From the NCBI RefSeq assembly GCF_013371215.1, contig NZ_JABWMH010000004.1, positions 310,001 through 374,000 on the forward strand: a DNA stretch of 64,000 nucleotides. Reading direction: 5' to 3'. Position 1 is the first letter of the stretch. Every line of letters begins with the position of its first letter. Source of the stretch: Parasphingorhabdus flavimaris. Its GTDB lineage: Bacteria > Pseudomonadota > Alphaproteobacteria > Sphingomonadales > Sphingomonadaceae. Made by a program: the position numbers and the translations under genes. The notes beneath the pieces are model-generated. The model had not been told where the DNA came from. It did no database searches and saw nothing but the letters and a program-made list of their open reading frames with translations. Below, in pieces: positions 1 to 9,821 of this stretch.

Positions 1-251
1 TCGTGCGTTTCCATCAGGCTGGCGATCAGCGGCGCGGCATTTTCCGCGAGCTGGTTGGCGAGCGACGCATCGTCGGCGACATGGACGGTGGCAACGCCAG
101 CGACCTTGGCGGCCTGTTCGGCAACGCTGCCGCAGCCCGAGCCGATGACCAGCGCGTGGACTTCGCCCAGTTGCGACGCGGCGGTGACAACGGCCAGCGT
201 CGCGTCTTTCATATTGGCGTTATCATGTTCTACGAGTACGAGAGTTTTCAT
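1..251 (-). CDS. etfA: electron transfer flavoprotein subunit alpha, N-terminal part
   Basis: N-terminal 83 residues of ETF alpha; the rest lies beyond the left edge. The ATG is at 251-249 and the protein begins MKTLVLVEHDNANMKDATLA, then shows the family's ALVIGSGCG and AAKVAGVATVHVADD segments. ETF is a soluble FAD heterodimer that passes electrons from acyl-CoA and other flavin dehydrogenases to ETF-ubiquinone oxidoreductase. It lies about 110 bp downstream of etfB on the same strand, the usual etfB-etfA order, with an inverted repeat between them. The family call is sure; the FAD-binding C-terminal domain is not visible here. Confidence 0.9.
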   Translation of the reverse strand, partial: MKTLVLVEHDNANMKDATLAVVTAASQLGEVHALVIGSGCGSVAEQAAKVAGVATVHVADDASLANQLAENAAPLIASLMETH

Positions 252-280
252 GGTTTAACTCCTTAAATTCCTGTTCCAAA

Positions 281-345
281 CCGTTCGTGCTGAGCCTGTC
301 GAAGCACCTTGTCCCACCCTCCTTCGACAAGCTCAGGATGAACGG
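281..345. repeat. sphingomonad-type interspersed inverted repeat
   Basis: Two 24-nt arms (281-304 and 322-345) are near-perfect reverse complements around a 17-nt spacer. The arm core CTGAGCCTGTCGAAG is a repeat seen many times in sphingomonad genomes. It sits between etfB and etfA and could fold in the transcript, but no T-tract follows, so a terminator role is not supported. A diverged copy lies at 1221-1290. Confidence 0.75.
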
Positions 346-365
346 GGGTGATCGGGCTCCAACGG

Positions 366-1112
366 TTAAATCGCGCCGACGGCTTTCAGCTTCGCGACCA
401 GCGCATCGACGTCTTCGACCTTTTCACCGGCCTGGCGAACCGGCGGTTCGGTGACGGTGATGGTGGTGAGACGCGGGCTGATGTCGACGCCGTAATCGGC
501 GGGGGTTTTCTCGTCCATCGGCTTCTTCTTTGCCTTCATGATATTCGGCAGCGAAGCATAGCGCGGTTCGTTGAGCCGCAGGTCGGTGGTGACCACGGCG
601 GGCAGGTTCAGCTTGACCGTCTGCAGGCCGCCATCGATTTCCCGTTTGACGGTGATGGAGTCGCTGTCGAGTTCGACGGTGTTGGCAAAGGTGCCCTGGC
701 CCCAGCCGAGCAGGGCTGCGAGCATCTGGCCGGTCTGGTTGCTGTCGTCATCGATCGCCTGCTTGCCGGTGATGACCAGCTTCGGTTGTTCTTCCTCGAC
801 GATCTTGGCAAGGATCTTGGCAACGCCCAGTGGCTCGACTTCTTCGTCGGTTACGACGAGGATCGCGCGGTCTGCGCCCATGGCGAGCGCCGTGCGGAGG
901 GTTTCCTGTGCCTTTTGCGGGCCAACCGAAACCGCGACGATTTCTTCTGCCTTGCCGGCCTCTTTCAGGCGGATGGCTTCCTCGACAGAGATTTCGTCAA
1001 ACGGGTTCATCGACATTTTTACATTGGCGAGATCGACGCCGCTGCCGTCGGATTTGACCCGCGGTTTTACGTTATAATCTATGACCCGTTTTACGGGCAC
1101 CAGGATTTTCAT
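366..1112 (-). CDS. etfB: electron transfer flavoprotein subunit beta
   Basis: 248 residues, the normal ETF beta length. Together with ETF alpha it forms the FAD/AMP-binding heterodimer that collects electrons from fatty-acid and amino-acid dehydrogenases. It begins [19 protein letters not shown] and carries the [16 protein letters not shown] segment and the GADRAILV and [17 protein letters not shown] motifs typical of the beta subunit. The start at 1112 is preceded, reading on the minus strand, by an AAAGAGGAAAC ribosome-binding site. It is the first gene of an etfB-etfA operon; an interspersed repeat lies in its upstream region (1221-1290). Confidence 0.95.
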   Translation of the reverse strand: MKILVPVKRVIDYNVKPRVKSDGSGVDLANVKMSMNPFDEISVEEAIRLKEAGKAEEIVAVSVGPQKAQETLRTALAMGADRAILVVTDEEVEPLGVAKILAKIVEEEQPKLVITGKQAIDDDSNQTGQMLAALLGWGQGTFANTVELDSDSITVKREIDGGLQTVKLNLPAVVTTDLRLNEPRYASLPNIMKAKKKPMDEKTPADYGVDISPRLTTITVTEPPVRQAGEKVEDVDALVAKLKAVGAI

Positions 1113-1220
1113 TGCTGTTTCCTCTTTTTAATTTCACTACGCGATTAACTTACGTTCACGTAAACGTCAAGTTTTTGCGCTGCGGTGCAGCATTTGCGAT
1201 TTTGCCACAAGGGCAGGTCC

Positions 1221-1290
1221 CGTTCGTACTGCGCTTGTCGAAGTACGGAATTACGCACTCCATCATCCTTCGACAGGCTCAGGACGAACG
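1221..1290. repeat. sphingomonad-type interspersed inverted repeat, second copy
   Basis: Arms at 1221-1243 and 1268-1290 are reverse complements over 23 nt with three mismatches around a 24-nt spacer. The right arm, read in reverse, has the same CTGAGCCTGTCGAAG core as the copy at 281-345. It lies between sucC and etfB. Confidence 0.7.
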
Positions 1291-1310
1291 GCCTTTAATT
1301 TATCGTCCGT

Positions 1311-2510
1311 TCAGGCTGCTGCTTTAACCTGCGCAACAATCTTCTTTGCTGCATCGCCCAGATCATCGGCCGACACGATAGGCAGACCGCTATTGGCGAG
1401 GATTTCCTTGCCCTTCGCAACATTGGTGCCTTCCAGTCTAACGACCAGCGGCACATCCAGTTCCACTTCTTTCGCCGCGGCGACAATGCCCTCGGCGATG
1501 ATGTCGCATTTCATGATGCCGCCAAAGATGTTGACGAGAATGCCTTCGACCGCCGGATCGGCGAGGATGATCTTGAACGCGGATGTGACCTTTTCCTTGG
1601 TCGCGCCGCCGCCCACGTCGAGGAAGTTGGCAGGAAAAGCGCCGTTGAGCTTGATGATGTCCATCGTCGCCATTGCCAGACCGGCGCCATTGACCATGCA
1701 GCCGATATTGCCGTCGAGCTTGATATAGGCGAGATCGGATTTGCTGGCTTCGACTTCTGCCGGATCTTCTTCGGTTTCGTCACGCAGCGCGGCGATGTCG
1801 GGGTGACGCATCAGCGCGTTGCCGTCGAAGCTCATCTTGGTGTCGAGCACGATCAGCTGCTGGTCTTCGGTGACCACCAGCGGGTTGATTTCGACCATTT
1901 CGCAATCCATCGCGAGGAAGGCTTCGTAGAGTTTCTTGCCGAGCTTCTGCGCCTGCTTGTTGAGGTCGCCTTCCAGGCCCAGTGCAAAGGCCAGAGTGCG
2001 GCCATGGTGCGGCATGAAGCCCTGCGCCGGATCGATGGTGATCGTCTTGATCTTCTCCGGCGTGTTGTGAGCGACGTCCTCGATATCCATGCCGCCCTCG
2101 GTGGAGACAACCATCGCAACGCGGCCACTGGCCCGGTCGACCAGGATCGAGAGATAGAATTCCTTCTCGATATCGACGCCGTCGGTGACATAGAGACGGT
2201 TGACCTGCTTGCCTTCGTCACCGGTCTGGATGGTCACCAGAGTGTTGCCAAGCATTTCCTCGGCATTGGCGCGCACATCGTCGATCGATTTCGACAGCCG
2301 GACGCCGCCTTTGGCATCGGGACCCAGTTCCTTATATTTGCCCTTGCCGCGTCCGCCGGCGTGAATCTGAGCCTTGACCACATAAAGCGGTCCGGGGAGT
2401 TTTTCGGCTGCGGCGACCGCTTCTTCAACGGAGAGCGCGGCATAGCCGGCAGGAACGGCGATGCCGTGTTTGGCAAGCAGTTCCTTGCCCTGATATTCGT
2501 GAATGTTCAT
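1311..2510 (-). CDS. sucC: succinate--CoA ligase (ADP-forming) subunit beta
   Basis: 399 residues, close to the typical 386-400. The beta subunit of succinyl-CoA synthetase carries the ATP-grasp nucleotide-binding domain and makes ATP plus succinate from succinyl-CoA in the TCA cycle. It starts [20 protein letters not shown], with [15 protein letters not shown] (nucleotide binding), a [18 protein letters not shown] segment, and the C-terminal CoA-ligase part with [15 protein letters not shown] and [15 protein letters not shown]. The partner sucD, usually directly downstream, is not here: the next gene on this strand is etfB after about 200 bp. The start at 2510 has a CTCTCTCTC/GAGAGAGAG-type purine-rich leader. 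Confidence 0.95.
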   Translation of the reverse strand: MNIHEYQGKELLAKHGIAVPAGYAALSVEEAVAAAEKLPGPLYVVKAQIHAGGRGKGKYKELGPDAKGGVRLSKSIDDVRANAEEMLGNTLVTIQTGDEGKQVNRLYVTDGVDIEKEFYLSILVDRASGRVAMVVSTEGGMDIEDVAHNTPEKIKTITIDPAQGFMPHHGRTLAFALGLEGDLNKQAQKLGKKLYEAFLAMDCEMVEINPLVVTEDQQLIVLDTKMSFDGNALMRHPDIAALRDETEEDPAEVEASKSDLAYIKLDGNIGCMVNGAGLAMATMDIIKLNGAFPANFLDVGGGATKEKVTSAFKIILADPAVEGILVNIFGGIMKCDIIAEGIVAAAKEVELDVPLVVRLEGTNVAKGKEILANSGLPIVSADDLGDAAKKIVAQVKAAA

Positions 2511-2641
2511 GAGAGAGAGGCTATGCCTTTCGTTGGTGGAAATAGTGAGTCTTGTGCAGGGCTAAAGCATAGTTGGATAGGGAATTCCAGCCCTCGCTTT
2601 GATAACAGGTGCGAATCCTGCAGGCATTTTTGGCCAGATGG

Positions 2642-2956
2642 CTATTTGACCGCGCAAACAACGCCGGAACTGGTTACAACACCTACTATTTCTGCGTCCT
2701 GGAGCGAGCGGGTCCGCTTCACAAATTCGTTGAAGGTCACATCGCCCGGCTTCTGTTTCTTGAGCTTGCCAAGGCCATTGAGCTTGTTGAGCTGGACCAG
2801 TGACAGGCGGTCGACCATCCGGTCTGCCATACAGGCAGATATCGGCGCTGACAGTCCCGCGCTCATCAACCCGTTGCGCACTCGGGTCTCGGGGGTGGCG
2901 CAACCGGCCAGAGCCGATAGTGCCGTCACCCCCAAGATCAGCCGGATCGCGCTCAT
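2642..2956 (-). CDS. small putative lipoprotein of unknown function
   Basis: 104 residues. The N-terminus is a lipoprotein signal: a short basic start, a hydrophobic stretch, then the lipobox LAGC with Cys19 as the probable lipidation site. The mature part contains several Leu/Val-rich stretches and three Cys in all. I do not recognise a domain. Its ATG (2956-2954) overlaps the TGA of ppa (2955-2953), so the two are translationally coupled, with this gene downstream. That context does not indicate a function. Confidence 0.75.
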   Translation of the reverse strand: MSAIRLILGVTALSALAGCATPETRVRNGLMSAGLSAPISACMADRMVDRLSLVQLNKLNGLGKLKKQKPGDVTFNEFVKRTRSLQDAEIVGVVTSSGVVCAVK

Positions 2957-3486
2957 TTCTTGGATTTCGCCAGTTCGATGGCTTCAAGCACGACGCGCTT
3001 GGCTTCTTCGGCATCGCCCCATTTGCCAACCCGGACCCATTTCTCGGGTTCCAGATCCTTGTAATGGGTGAAGAAATGCTCGATCTGCTGCATCACGATT
3101 TCGGGCAGATGGCTGCCTTCGTCGATCTTGCGATAATAAGGGAATGTCGCATCGATCGGCACGCAGAGCAATTTCTCATCGCCGCCATGCTCGTCTTCGA
3201 GATTGAGCACCGCGATCGGACGGCAGCGCACTACGCAGCCGGGCATGAACGGCGAGCGGGCCACAACCAGCGCGTCCAGCGGGTCGCCATCGGGCGATAG
3301 CGTGTGCGGGATGAAGCCGTAATTGGCCGGATAACGCATCGGGGTGTGCAGGATACGGTCGACGAAAAGCGCGCCAGATTCCTTGTCGAATTCATATTTA
3401 ACCGGTTCGCCGCCAACGGGTACTTCAATGACGACGTTCAGGCTTTCCGGCGGATTATCGCCGATCGGAATTTTGTTAATATCCAT
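2953..3486 (-). CDS. ppa: inorganic pyrophosphatase (family I)
   Basis: 177 residues, the normal bacterial soluble PPase length. It hydrolyses cytoplasmic pyrophosphate to phosphate with Mg2+, pulling biosynthetic reactions forward. It starts MDINKIPIGDNPPESLNVVI, followed by EVPVGGEPVKYEFDKESGAL, YPANYGFIPHT and the metal-binding signature DGDPLDALV with its three aspartates, then a GDEKLLCVP segment. It overlaps the downstream lipoprotein gene by an ATGA; the M61 peptidase gene ends 14 bp upstream on the same strand. Confidence 0.96.
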   Translation of the reverse strand: MDINKIPIGDNPPESLNVVIEVPVGGEPVKYEFDKESGALFVDRILHTPMRYPANYGFIPHTLSPDGDPLDALVVARSPFMPGCVVRCRPIAVLNLEDEHGGDEKLLCVPIDATFPYYRKIDEGSHLPEIVMQQIEHFFTHYKDLEPEKWVRVGKWGDAEEAKRVVLEAIELAKSKK

Positions 3487-3500
3487 GGAAAAGGAGGTCC

Positions 3501-5453
3501 TTATCTGGTTTTCGACTGCAACAGCCGGTCTATGCCGCCTTCTTGATCAACACCCTCTCCGGTGATTTTCTCGAGCGCCGGATAGCGCAGGCCATCCGAA
3601 TGGTCGACCATAAAATTATGATAGGCATCACCATTTTTCGCGAAAATATCGATCTTGCCTTCACCGCCGCGATTATCCTCAATCGCCTGCTTTAGCGCCT
3701 CATCGCTGTAGGCCTTGCCGTTGACGGCCGAGATGGTGAGTCCCGATTTCAGGCCGGCCCTGAACGCCGGACTGTCCCAGATCACCGATTTTATCGTCCC
3801 CTTGCTGCCCATGATCAGGCCGCCGCTGTGGCTGAGGTCAATTTGCTTGCGACGCTTGTCGTTGGCCAGAATATAAGCGCTTGGCGTGTCGACATAGATC
3901 AGCCGGTAGCCGCCGAGGACGAGTCCATCCTTGGGCGCTTCCGCTGTGGTACGATGGACGCGCTCTTCGATGAACGCTTCCCAGTCATAGGGCTGCACCT
4001 TGGCAAGTTCAGCGATGACATCCGCCTGTTCATAGGTGGACACGCCCCAGTCGCCATTCCTGCCGCCGAAAAAGCCACGGGCAAAATCCTCGAGCGATTT
4101 CTTGCCGCCCGATTCGCGCCGGATGATCTGGTCGGCCTCGAGCCAGATCAGCAGGCCCTCATTATAATAATCTTCGGCCCGCTGCCAGCTCGACCACGGC
4201 TTGGCCCCCCGGGCAGCGATGATCGGATCATGAGTCGTGTCAATCAGCGGACGCCAGCTGCGCCCGACTCTCTGGTCGATGCCGGCGGCAATGGCCGCAA
4301 ATGCATCGAGCGTATCCTGTTTTGAATAAAGTCCCGACCGCGCTCCGAGGACATAGCCCCAGAATTGCGTCTGGCCTTCATAGACCCACAACAGGCTGTC
4401 GCGCATCGGTTGCCGGAAGTCGGGGGTCCACATGGCTTGCGGGCGACGATATTTGCCGTTCCAGGCATGGGTGAGTTCATGCGGCAACAGGTTGCGGCGG
4501 CCCGGTCCGCTATCCCAACCGGTGAAATATTCGCGATCCACACCATTTTCGGACGAACGATGATGCTCCAGGCCAATGCCGCCCATGTCTTCGGTCAGCG
4601 CGAGAAGAAAATCGTATCGGTCATAGGGATGGCTGCCGAACAGGGCTTCTGCCTCTTTCACCAGTTTGATGTGCGGAGCGATATGTTGCTTTTCCGGCTT
4701 CAGAAATTTCGCATCATCCGACACGATGTTCAGGTGTACGCGGCCGGTCAGCTGGTGGGCCTGAAAATATTGACCGGCAAAGACCGGGCTGTCGACCAAC
4801 GTGTCATAATCGGTTTCTTGATAGACCACCGTGCTGCCGGTCCGCGATGCCGGACGCATCGCGCTGGCGGCCTGCCAGCCATCGGGATAGATAGCGGTCG
4901 CCACCACCGGAATCTGGCGTACATAATAGCCCGCGGGGTAAAGTGAAACCTGATGCCAGCGCAGGTTTAGCATCGATGGCGCCATGACGATCCGGCCCTG
5001 GCTGCTGGTGGTGGCCGAGACAAACTGGAAGCTTGCCGTGACCGTGCCGACATTTTCGGGGATCGTCAGGTGAAAGGCAAAGACATCGACATCGTCGCGG
5101 ACCCATGACAATTTCTGTCCGTCAGCGGTGAATTCCAGCCCTGCAACCTTCTCGATCTCGCCGCGCGGAGCGTGATTGCCGGGCAGCCATTCGGGGTAGA
5201 GCAGGGTGAAGCGACCGGTTTCCGCTGCTGTCGGAGTGACCGGTATGGTCTGGGTTACGCGGAATATGCCCTGCTCATGATTGGTGGCATCGACCGCCAA
5301 GGTCATTGTGCCGGGATAGGCAATATCCTGCAGCGCGGGGATGGTTTCCTGCGGCGGAACATAGTCTGGTTTGCTGAGGCTGTCCGGCATCGCGGCCGCC
5401 ATAGTAGAAATGTTGAGGGCCAAGATCAGGCCCAAGATGCCAACCAGACGCAT
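3501..5453 (-). CDS. M61 family metallopeptidase with PDZ domain, exported
   Basis: 650 residues. A zinc peptidase of the M61 (glycyl aminopeptidase) family, probably periplasmic. The ATG at 5453 starts a clear signal peptide (MRLVGILGLILALNISTMAAA). The open frame continues upstream, but that part lies antisense to hisS and is not protein-like. The catalytic region has HELTH (zinc ligands and catalytic Glu) followed by YEGQTQFWGY supplying the third ligand, and GGIGLEHHRSSENG upstream. The C-terminus holds a PDZ-like segment (SPAFRAGLKSGLTISAVNG). It is divergent from hisS and lies 14 bp before ppa on the same strand. The substrate is unknown. Confidence 0.88.
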   Translation of the reverse strand: MRLVGILGLILALNISTMAAAMPDSLSKPDYVPPQETIPALQDIAYPGTMTLAVDATNHEQGIFRVTQTIPVTPTAAETGRFTLLYPEWLPGNHAPRGEIEKVAGLEFTADGQKLSWVRDDVDVFAFHLTIPENVGTVTASFQFVSATTSSQGRIVMAPSMLNLRWHQVSLYPAGYYVRQIPVVATAIYPDGWQAASAMRPASRTGSTVVYQETDYDTLVDSPVFAGQYFQAHQLTGRVHLNIVSDDAKFLKPEKQHIAPHIKLVKEAEALFGSHPYDRYDFLLALTEDMGGIGLEHHRSSENGVDREYFTGWDSGPGRRNLLPHELTHAWNGKYRRPQAMWTPDFRQPMRDSLLWVYEGQTQFWGYVLGARSGLYSKQDTLDAFAAIAAGIDQRVGRSWRPLIDTTHDPIIAARGAKPWSSWQRAEDYYNEGLLIWLEADQIIRRESGGKKSLEDFARGFFGGRNGDWGVSTYEQADVIAELAKVQPYDWEAFIEERVHRTTAEAPKDGLVLGGYRLIYVDTPSAYILANDKRRKQIDLSHSGGLIMGSKGTIKSVIWDSPAFRAGLKSGLTISAVNGKAYSDEALKQAIEDNRGGEGKIDIFAKNGDAYHNFMVDHSDGLRYPALEKITGEGVDQEGGIDRLLQSKTR

Positions 5454-5573
5454 GCGCAGAAAACCTCTATAGTGATAAGCGGGTCTGAATGGCGGTTTTT
5501 GCATCTCTCGTCCAGAGGCTTTGGTGGAAATAAGCCACTTCCGCTTTGCCCTATCTCTGGCTAAAGCGCTCCC

Positions 5574-6905
5574 ATGGCAAAGATACAGACACCCCAGCCG
5601 GTGCGCGGCACCCAGGATATATTCGGCGAAGAGCAGGAACGGTTCCAGCATGTCGTGGAAACGTTTGAACATGTGCGGCGGCTCTATGGTTTCAAAGGCG
5701 TGGAAATGCCGGTATTCGAACCGACCGCGGTCTTTGCCCGCTCGCTCGGCGAGACCACTGACGTGGTGTCGAAGGAAATGTACACGTTCGAGGATCGCGG
5801 TGGCGACAGTCTGACCCTGCGGCCGGAATATACCGCGGGCATCTCGCGCGCTTTCCTGACCAACGGCTGGCAGCAGCACATGCCGCTCAAGCTCTCCGCC
5901 CATGGTCCGATATTCCGTTATGAACGCCCGCAAAAAGGCCGTTATCGCCAGTTTCACCAGCTTGATGCCGAGATTATCGGCGCTAGCGAAGCCACGGCGG
6001 ATGTCGAACTGCTTTGCTTTGCCGACCAGCTTTTGCAGGAACTGGGCATCGCCGACGGCGTGACCTTGCAACTGAATACCCTGGGTGACGCGGAAAGCCG
6101 TGATGCGTGGCGGGGCGCTCTGGTCGAACATTTCCAGGCGCATCGCAAGGACCTGTCGGAAGACAGCCAGGACCGGCTCGACCGCAACCCGCTGCGCATT
6201 CTCGACAGCAAGGAACGGCAGGACCGGCCGATCGCCGATAGCGCGCCGGATATCGACGCCTTTCTGTCCAGCGAAGCGAAAGAGTTTTTCGCGCAGGTCA
6301 CCGAAGGGCTGGACGCCTGCGGCGTGGCCTGGACGCGCAACAGCCGTCTGGTGCGGGGTCTCGATTATTATCGCCACACCGCGTTTGAATTTGTCACCGA
6401 CCGGCTCGGCGCGCAGGGCACGGTGCTGGCTGGCGGACGTTATGATGGCTTGATCGAGACTCTCGGTGGTCCGGCGACCCCTGCGGTCGGCTGGGCCGCC
6501 GGAATCGAGCGGCTGGGGATGCTGCTCACCGAAGTGCCCGAAGCTTCGATGGAGATAGCGATCGTACCGATGGGGGACGAGGCCACGGTCAAGGCGCTGT
6601 CGGTGGCCAACCAGATGCGCAAGACCGGATTTTCGGCCGATATCTTCGGAAGCGGAAAATTCAAGAAACGCATGGCGCGGGCCAATCAGGTCGGCGCTCT
6701 GGCGGCGATCATCATCGGCGAAGACGAACTGGCGTCCGGCAAGCTGCAGTTCAAGAATCTGGCGAGCGGCGAGCAGACCGCACTTGATGTCCCGGAAATT
6801 ATCGAAAAAATGTGGGAGCTGAGATTTTCCGACGATCTGGACGATCTCGACTCCGAACTTCTGACGCTGGAGCAAGACGTGCCGGCAGCGGGAGAGAACG
6901 ATTGA
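5574..6905 (+). CDS. hisS: histidine--tRNA ligase
   Basis: 443 residues. Class II aminoacyl-tRNA synthetase charging tRNA-His. It begins [20 protein letters not shown]. Motif 2 region [20 protein letters not shown], the histidine-specific [15 protein letters not shown] and motif 3 [14 protein letters not shown] are all present. An anticodon-binding domain follows ([32 protein letters not shown]). The length is slightly above the usual 410-430 because of an acidic C-terminal tail. First gene of a tightly packed hisS-prfA-prmC run; its TGA overlaps the TTG start of prfA. Confidence 0.96.
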   Translation: MAKIQTPQPVRGTQDIFGEEQERFQHVVETFEHVRRLYGFKGVEMPVFEPTAVFARSLGETTDVVSKEMYTFEDRGGDSLTLRPEYTAGISRAFLTNGWQQHMPLKLSAHGPIFRYERPQKGRYRQFHQLDAEIIGASEATADVELLCFADQLLQELGIADGVTLQLNTLGDAESRDAWRGALVEHFQAHRKDLSEDSQDRLDRNPLRILDSKERQDRPIADSAPDIDAFLSSEAKEFFAQVTEGLDACGVAWTRNSRLVRGLDYYRHTAFEFVTDRLGAQGTVLAGGRYDGLIETLGGPATPAVGWAAGIERLGMLLTEVPEASMEIAIVPMGDEATVKALSVANQMRKTGFSADIFGSGKFKKRMARANQVGALAAIIIGEDELASGKLQFKNLASGEQTALDVPEIIEKMWELRFSDDLDDLDSELLTLEQDVPAAGEND

Positions 6906-7978
6906 CCACCATCACTCCCCAGAGGATCGCCCAGATCGAGGCGCGCTTTGCCGAGTTGCAGGCGATGATGGCTTCGGGCGATCTCGACAGCGAAAAGTTC
7001 GTCGCGGTCTCCAAGGAATATGCCGAGATCGAGCCGGTCGCAGAAGCTGCGGCACGGGTCAAGGCACTGCGCGACGAGCAGCAGGAACTGGCCGAAATGC
7101 TCGCGGGGGACGATGCCGAGATGCGGGCTATGGCCGCCGACGAGGTGGATGGCGTCAAGAAGGCAATGGAAAAGGCTGAACATGCCCTGGCGCTGCAGCT
7201 GTTGCCAAAGGATTCGGCTGACGACCGGCCGGCGATGATCGAGATCCGGGCCGGCACCGGCGGCGACGAAGCGGCTTTGTTCGCGGGCGACCTGTACCGC
7301 ATGTATAGCCGCTATGCCGAGCTGCAGGGCTGGAAGGTCGACTTGATCTCCGCCAATGCTTCGGAAGTCGGCGGATTCAAGGAAGTTGTCGCCAATATCC
7401 AGGGCAAGGGCGTGTTCGCCAAGCTGAAGTTCGAATCCGGTGTCCACCGGGTCCAGCGGGTGCCGGAAACCGAAAGCGGCGGGCGGATCCATACTTCCGC
7501 GGCGACGGTGGCGATCCTGCCCGAGCCGGAAGAGGTCGACATCAAGATTCGCACCGAAGACCTGCGGATCGACACCTATCGGGCGAGCGGCGCCGGCGGA
7601 CAGCATGTCAACAAGACCGACAGCGCGATCCGCATCACCCACTTGCCGACCGGTCTTGTCGTGCAGTGCCAGGACGGCAAGTCGCAGCACAAGAACAAGG
7701 CGCAGGCGCTGAAGGTGCTGGCGGCGCGGCTCTACGAGCAGGAACGCGCGGCGGTCCAGAGCGAGGAAGCGGAAGCGCGCAAGTCGATGGTCGGTTCGGG
7801 CGACCGTTCGGAACGGATACGCACCTATAACTATCCGCAAGGGCGGGTTACCGACCACCGGATCAACGTGACGCTGCACAAGCTTCCCGAGATCATCGAG
7901 GGCAGCGCGCTGGGCGAGCTGATCGATGCGTTGATCGCCGAGGATGAGGCAAGCCGCCTGGCCAATCTGGATGGGTGA
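6902..7978 (+). CDS. prfA: peptide chain release factor 1
   Basis: 358 residues with the proposed TTG start at 6902, matching the usual RF1 length (about 355-360). Recognises UAA and UAG and triggers peptide release. The catalytic GGQ is in [20 protein letters not shown]. The RF1 landmarks [16 protein letters not shown] and [20 protein letters not shown] are also present. The TTG is chosen because GGGAG (about 6890-6894) sits six to seven bases before it and because TTGA couples it to the hisS stop; an upstream in-frame start would run deep into hisS. Its Gln in GGQ is the expected target of the next gene, prmC. Confidence 0.93.
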   Translation: MTTITPQRIAQIEARFAELQAMMASGDLDSEKFVAVSKEYAEIEPVAEAAARVKALRDEQQELAEMLAGDDAEMRAMAADEVDGVKKAMEKAEHALALQLLPKDSADDRPAMIEIRAGTGGDEAALFAGDLYRMYSRYAELQGWKVDLISANASEVGGFKEVVANIQGKGVFAKLKFESGVHRVQRVPETESGGRIHTSAATVAILPEPEEVDIKIRTEDLRIDTYRASGAGGQHVNKTDSAIRITHLPTGLVVQCQDGKSQHKNKAQALKVLAARLYEQERAAVQSEEAEARKSMVGSGDRSERIRTYNYPQGRVTDHRINVTLHKLPEIIEGSALGELIDALIAEDEASRLANLDG

Positions 7979-8807
7979 TGCTGCGGCAGCTTTGCGCGAA
8001 GCAACGCAGGCACTTGGCGAAACTTCCGACAGCCCCAGGCTTGATGCAGAATTGCTGTTGGCGCACGCGCTGCAGATCGAGCGGGCTGACCTGCTGCTCA
8101 AACTGCCCGAATTGACTGCCCCGGCCGCATTTTCCGCACTGGTCGAGCGGCGCCGGCAATCCGAGCCGGTTGCCCATATCATCGGCAAGAAGGAATTCTG
8201 GGGACTCGACTTTCAGGTCACGCCGGACGTGCTGATCCCCCGTCCCGATAGCGAATTGCTGATCGAGGAGGCGGTTCGTGCCTTTGCAGCGCGGCAGCCA
8301 CAAAAGATATTGGATCTCGGTACGGGTAGCGGTGCGCTGGTCCTTGCGGCGTTGAGCGAATTTCCCGGGGCCAGCGGTGTCGGTATCGATGCGAGTGCTG
8401 CTGCACTGCAAATTGCCCATAATAATGCCGATGCGCTGGGACTGGCCGACCGGACCCGGTTCCTGTTGATCGACTGGAAAACGCCGGACTGGACCGATTC
8501 CCCCGGGTCCGGTTTCGACCTGATCCTCGCCAACCCGCCTTATGTCTCGACCGACGCCATTCTGTCCAGGGATGTCGCCGGGTTCGAACCCCATCAGGCG
8601 CTGTTCGCCGGCAAAGACGGGCTGGCAGACTACCGGATCATCATGCCTGCGCTCGCAAAGCTGCTTTCCCCGACGGGATTGGCATTGCTTGAAATTGGAT
8701 TTGATCAGGCAAATCCGGTTTCGGAAATAGCGACGGCAAATGGCTATCACGTTGAATTAAAGCAGGATTTAGGCGGCAATGACCGTTTGTTAATCTTGCG
8801 CCGGTAA
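7971..8807 (+). CDS. prmC: peptide chain release factor N5-glutamine methyltransferase
   Basis: 278 residues. SAM-dependent enzyme that methylates the Gln of the GGQ motif in release factors. It has the N-terminal helical domain, then motif [18 protein letters not shown] and the catalytic signature NPPY ([11 protein letters not shown]). The ATG at 7971 overlaps the prfA stop by 8 bases, giving a 278-residue protein of normal length. The prfA-prmC pairing is the classical substrate-enzyme arrangement. A terminator-like hairpin follows at 8851-8875. Confidence 0.95.
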   Translation: MGDAAAALREATQALGETSDSPRLDAELLLAHALQIERADLLLKLPELTAPAAFSALVERRRQSEPVAHIIGKKEFWGLDFQVTPDVLIPRPDSELLIEEAVRAFAARQPQKILDLGTGSGALVLAALSEFPGASGVGIDASAAALQIAHNNADALGLADRTRFLLIDWKTPDWTDSPGSGFDLILANPPYVSTDAILSRDVAGFEPHQALFAGKDGLADYRIIMPALAKLLSPTGLALLEIGFDQANPVSEIATANGYHVELKQDLGGNDRLLILRR

Positions 8808-8850
8808 AAAGGGCTTGGTTTTGACGGGACGAGTCGCTAAGACTCGCTCA

Positions 8851-8875
8851 GGCCCAGATGATTTCTGGCTTTTTC
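8851..8875 (+). terminator. probable intrinsic terminator after prmC
   Basis: A short stem (CCAGA pairing with TCTGG around a 5-nt loop) is followed directly by a run of T residues (8870-8874). It lies 44 bp after the prmC stop, where the hisS-prfA-prmC transcript should end. A second dyad (CGAGTC/GACTCG, 8830-8846) lies just upstream and contains two GANTC sites. Confidence 0.55.
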
Positions 8876-9043
8876 CCTAAATCGCTGGCCTGCCCCCAAC
8901 TTGATAATATTGCTGGTTCGCGGCGAGTTTTGTCTTGTATGGGCCGCTGCAAACGGGTTGTCTGCAGCGCAATCGTCACCAGAGCGTGGCTATAACTTGA
9001 GAAAGACCAAGTTTATTAACGGTATAAGGATACCTTAACTTTG

Positions 9044-9715
9044 ATGAACAATCGTCAACCTGGCCGCCGTGGGCGCGGCCGGAACACCAATAATAATAAC
9101 CGCCCTCAGGGCAATCGCAGCGGTGGATCAGACCGCGATAACCGGATCGACAGCCGTGCGCGTGGCAATGCAGCGCAGATGCTCGAAAAGTTCAAGAAAA
9201 TGGCGCAGGACGCGCAGGTCAACGGCGATCGCGTCCAGGCCGAATATTATCACCAATTTGCGGACCATTATTTCCGGGTGAACGCCGATACGATCGCGCG
9301 CCGCGAAGAACAGCGGATCGCTCGCGAGGAATCGCGCCCCGACAATCGCAACAACAACAATAATCAGGACGATTCCGGCGACAATGACGGCGACAATAGT
9401 CGTGGTCGGCCACAGCAATCGCAACAAAACCGGCCACAGCGGGATGATCGCAACGATCATGCCGATCGTGACGACGCTGTCACCAGTGAAGCGGCTGAAG
9501 AGAAAAAACCGGTGCGCAGCCGGCGTCCCCGTAAGGTTGAAAATGTAGCAGCCCGCAGCGACGCAACGGAAAAGAACGGTGAAAGCAACGGTCTGGATGC
9601 CAGTGCCTTGCCACCAGCGATTTCGCGCTCGGCCGAGGTCGAAGTCGAAAAGAAACCGGCGCGCAAGAAGCGGGTGCCCAAGCCACAACCGGTTCAAGAA
9701 GGCGATATCGCCTAA
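9044..9715 (+). CDS. DUF4167 domain-containing, Asn/Arg-rich protein
   Basis: 223 residues from the ATG at 9044 (a TTG directly before it, 9041, is an alternative start). The N-terminus is very rich in Arg, Gly and Asn (MNNRQPGRRGRGRNTNNNNR). The conserved DUF4167 core follows at about residues 35-85, with ARGNAAQMLEKFKKMAQDAQ and AEYYHQFADHYFRVNADTI. The rest is low-complexity Asn/Asp/Gln and Lys/Arg-rich and ends in a basic tail. Alphaproteobacterial family of unknown role; the basic RGG-like head suggests nucleic-acid binding (inference). The 236-bp upstream region contains a hairpin, GGTAT-AAGG-ATACC (9021-9034), whose loop holds the best Shine-Dalgarno match. Confidence 0.85.
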   Translation: MNNRQPGRRGRGRNTNNNNRPQGNRSGGSDRDNRIDSRARGNAAQMLEKFKKMAQDAQVNGDRVQAEYYHQFADHYFRVNADTIARREEQRIAREESRPDNRNNNNNQDDSGDNDGDNSRGRPQQSQQNRPQRDDRNDHADRDDAVTSEAAEEKKPVRSRRPRKVENVAARSDATEKNGESNGLDASALPPAISRSAEVEVEKKPARKKRVPKPQPVQEGDIA

Positions 9716-9749
9716 ATCCGGGCGGTTCCAGGATAATAGCGGCGGGCAT

Positions 9750-9765
9750 GCCAGCCAAGGCTGGC
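9750..9765. other. hairpin between convergent genes
   Basis: A perfect dyad, GCCAGCC-AA-GGCTGGC, lies in the 106-bp gap between the DUF4167 gene and the convergent ygfZ. No T-run follows on either strand, so it is at best a weak bidirectional terminator. Confidence 0.4.
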
Positions 9766-9821
9766 GCTCGTCGCATATTCTGAAATGATCCGACCGATTT
9801 CCGGTTCGGGCGATTGCGGTT

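Noticed and set aside
5454-6875. Upstream extension of the M61 peptidase frame (474 more codons, minus strand)
   Set aside because: It lies entirely opposite hisS, has no protein-like motifs, and a signal peptide begins at 5453.
6686-8188. 500-codon minus-strand open frame
   Set aside because: Shadow of prfA and prmC.
8826-9043. Possible small RNA gene between prmC and the DUF4167 gene
   Set aside because: Only short dyads and one terminator are seen; no known RNA family is recognisable.
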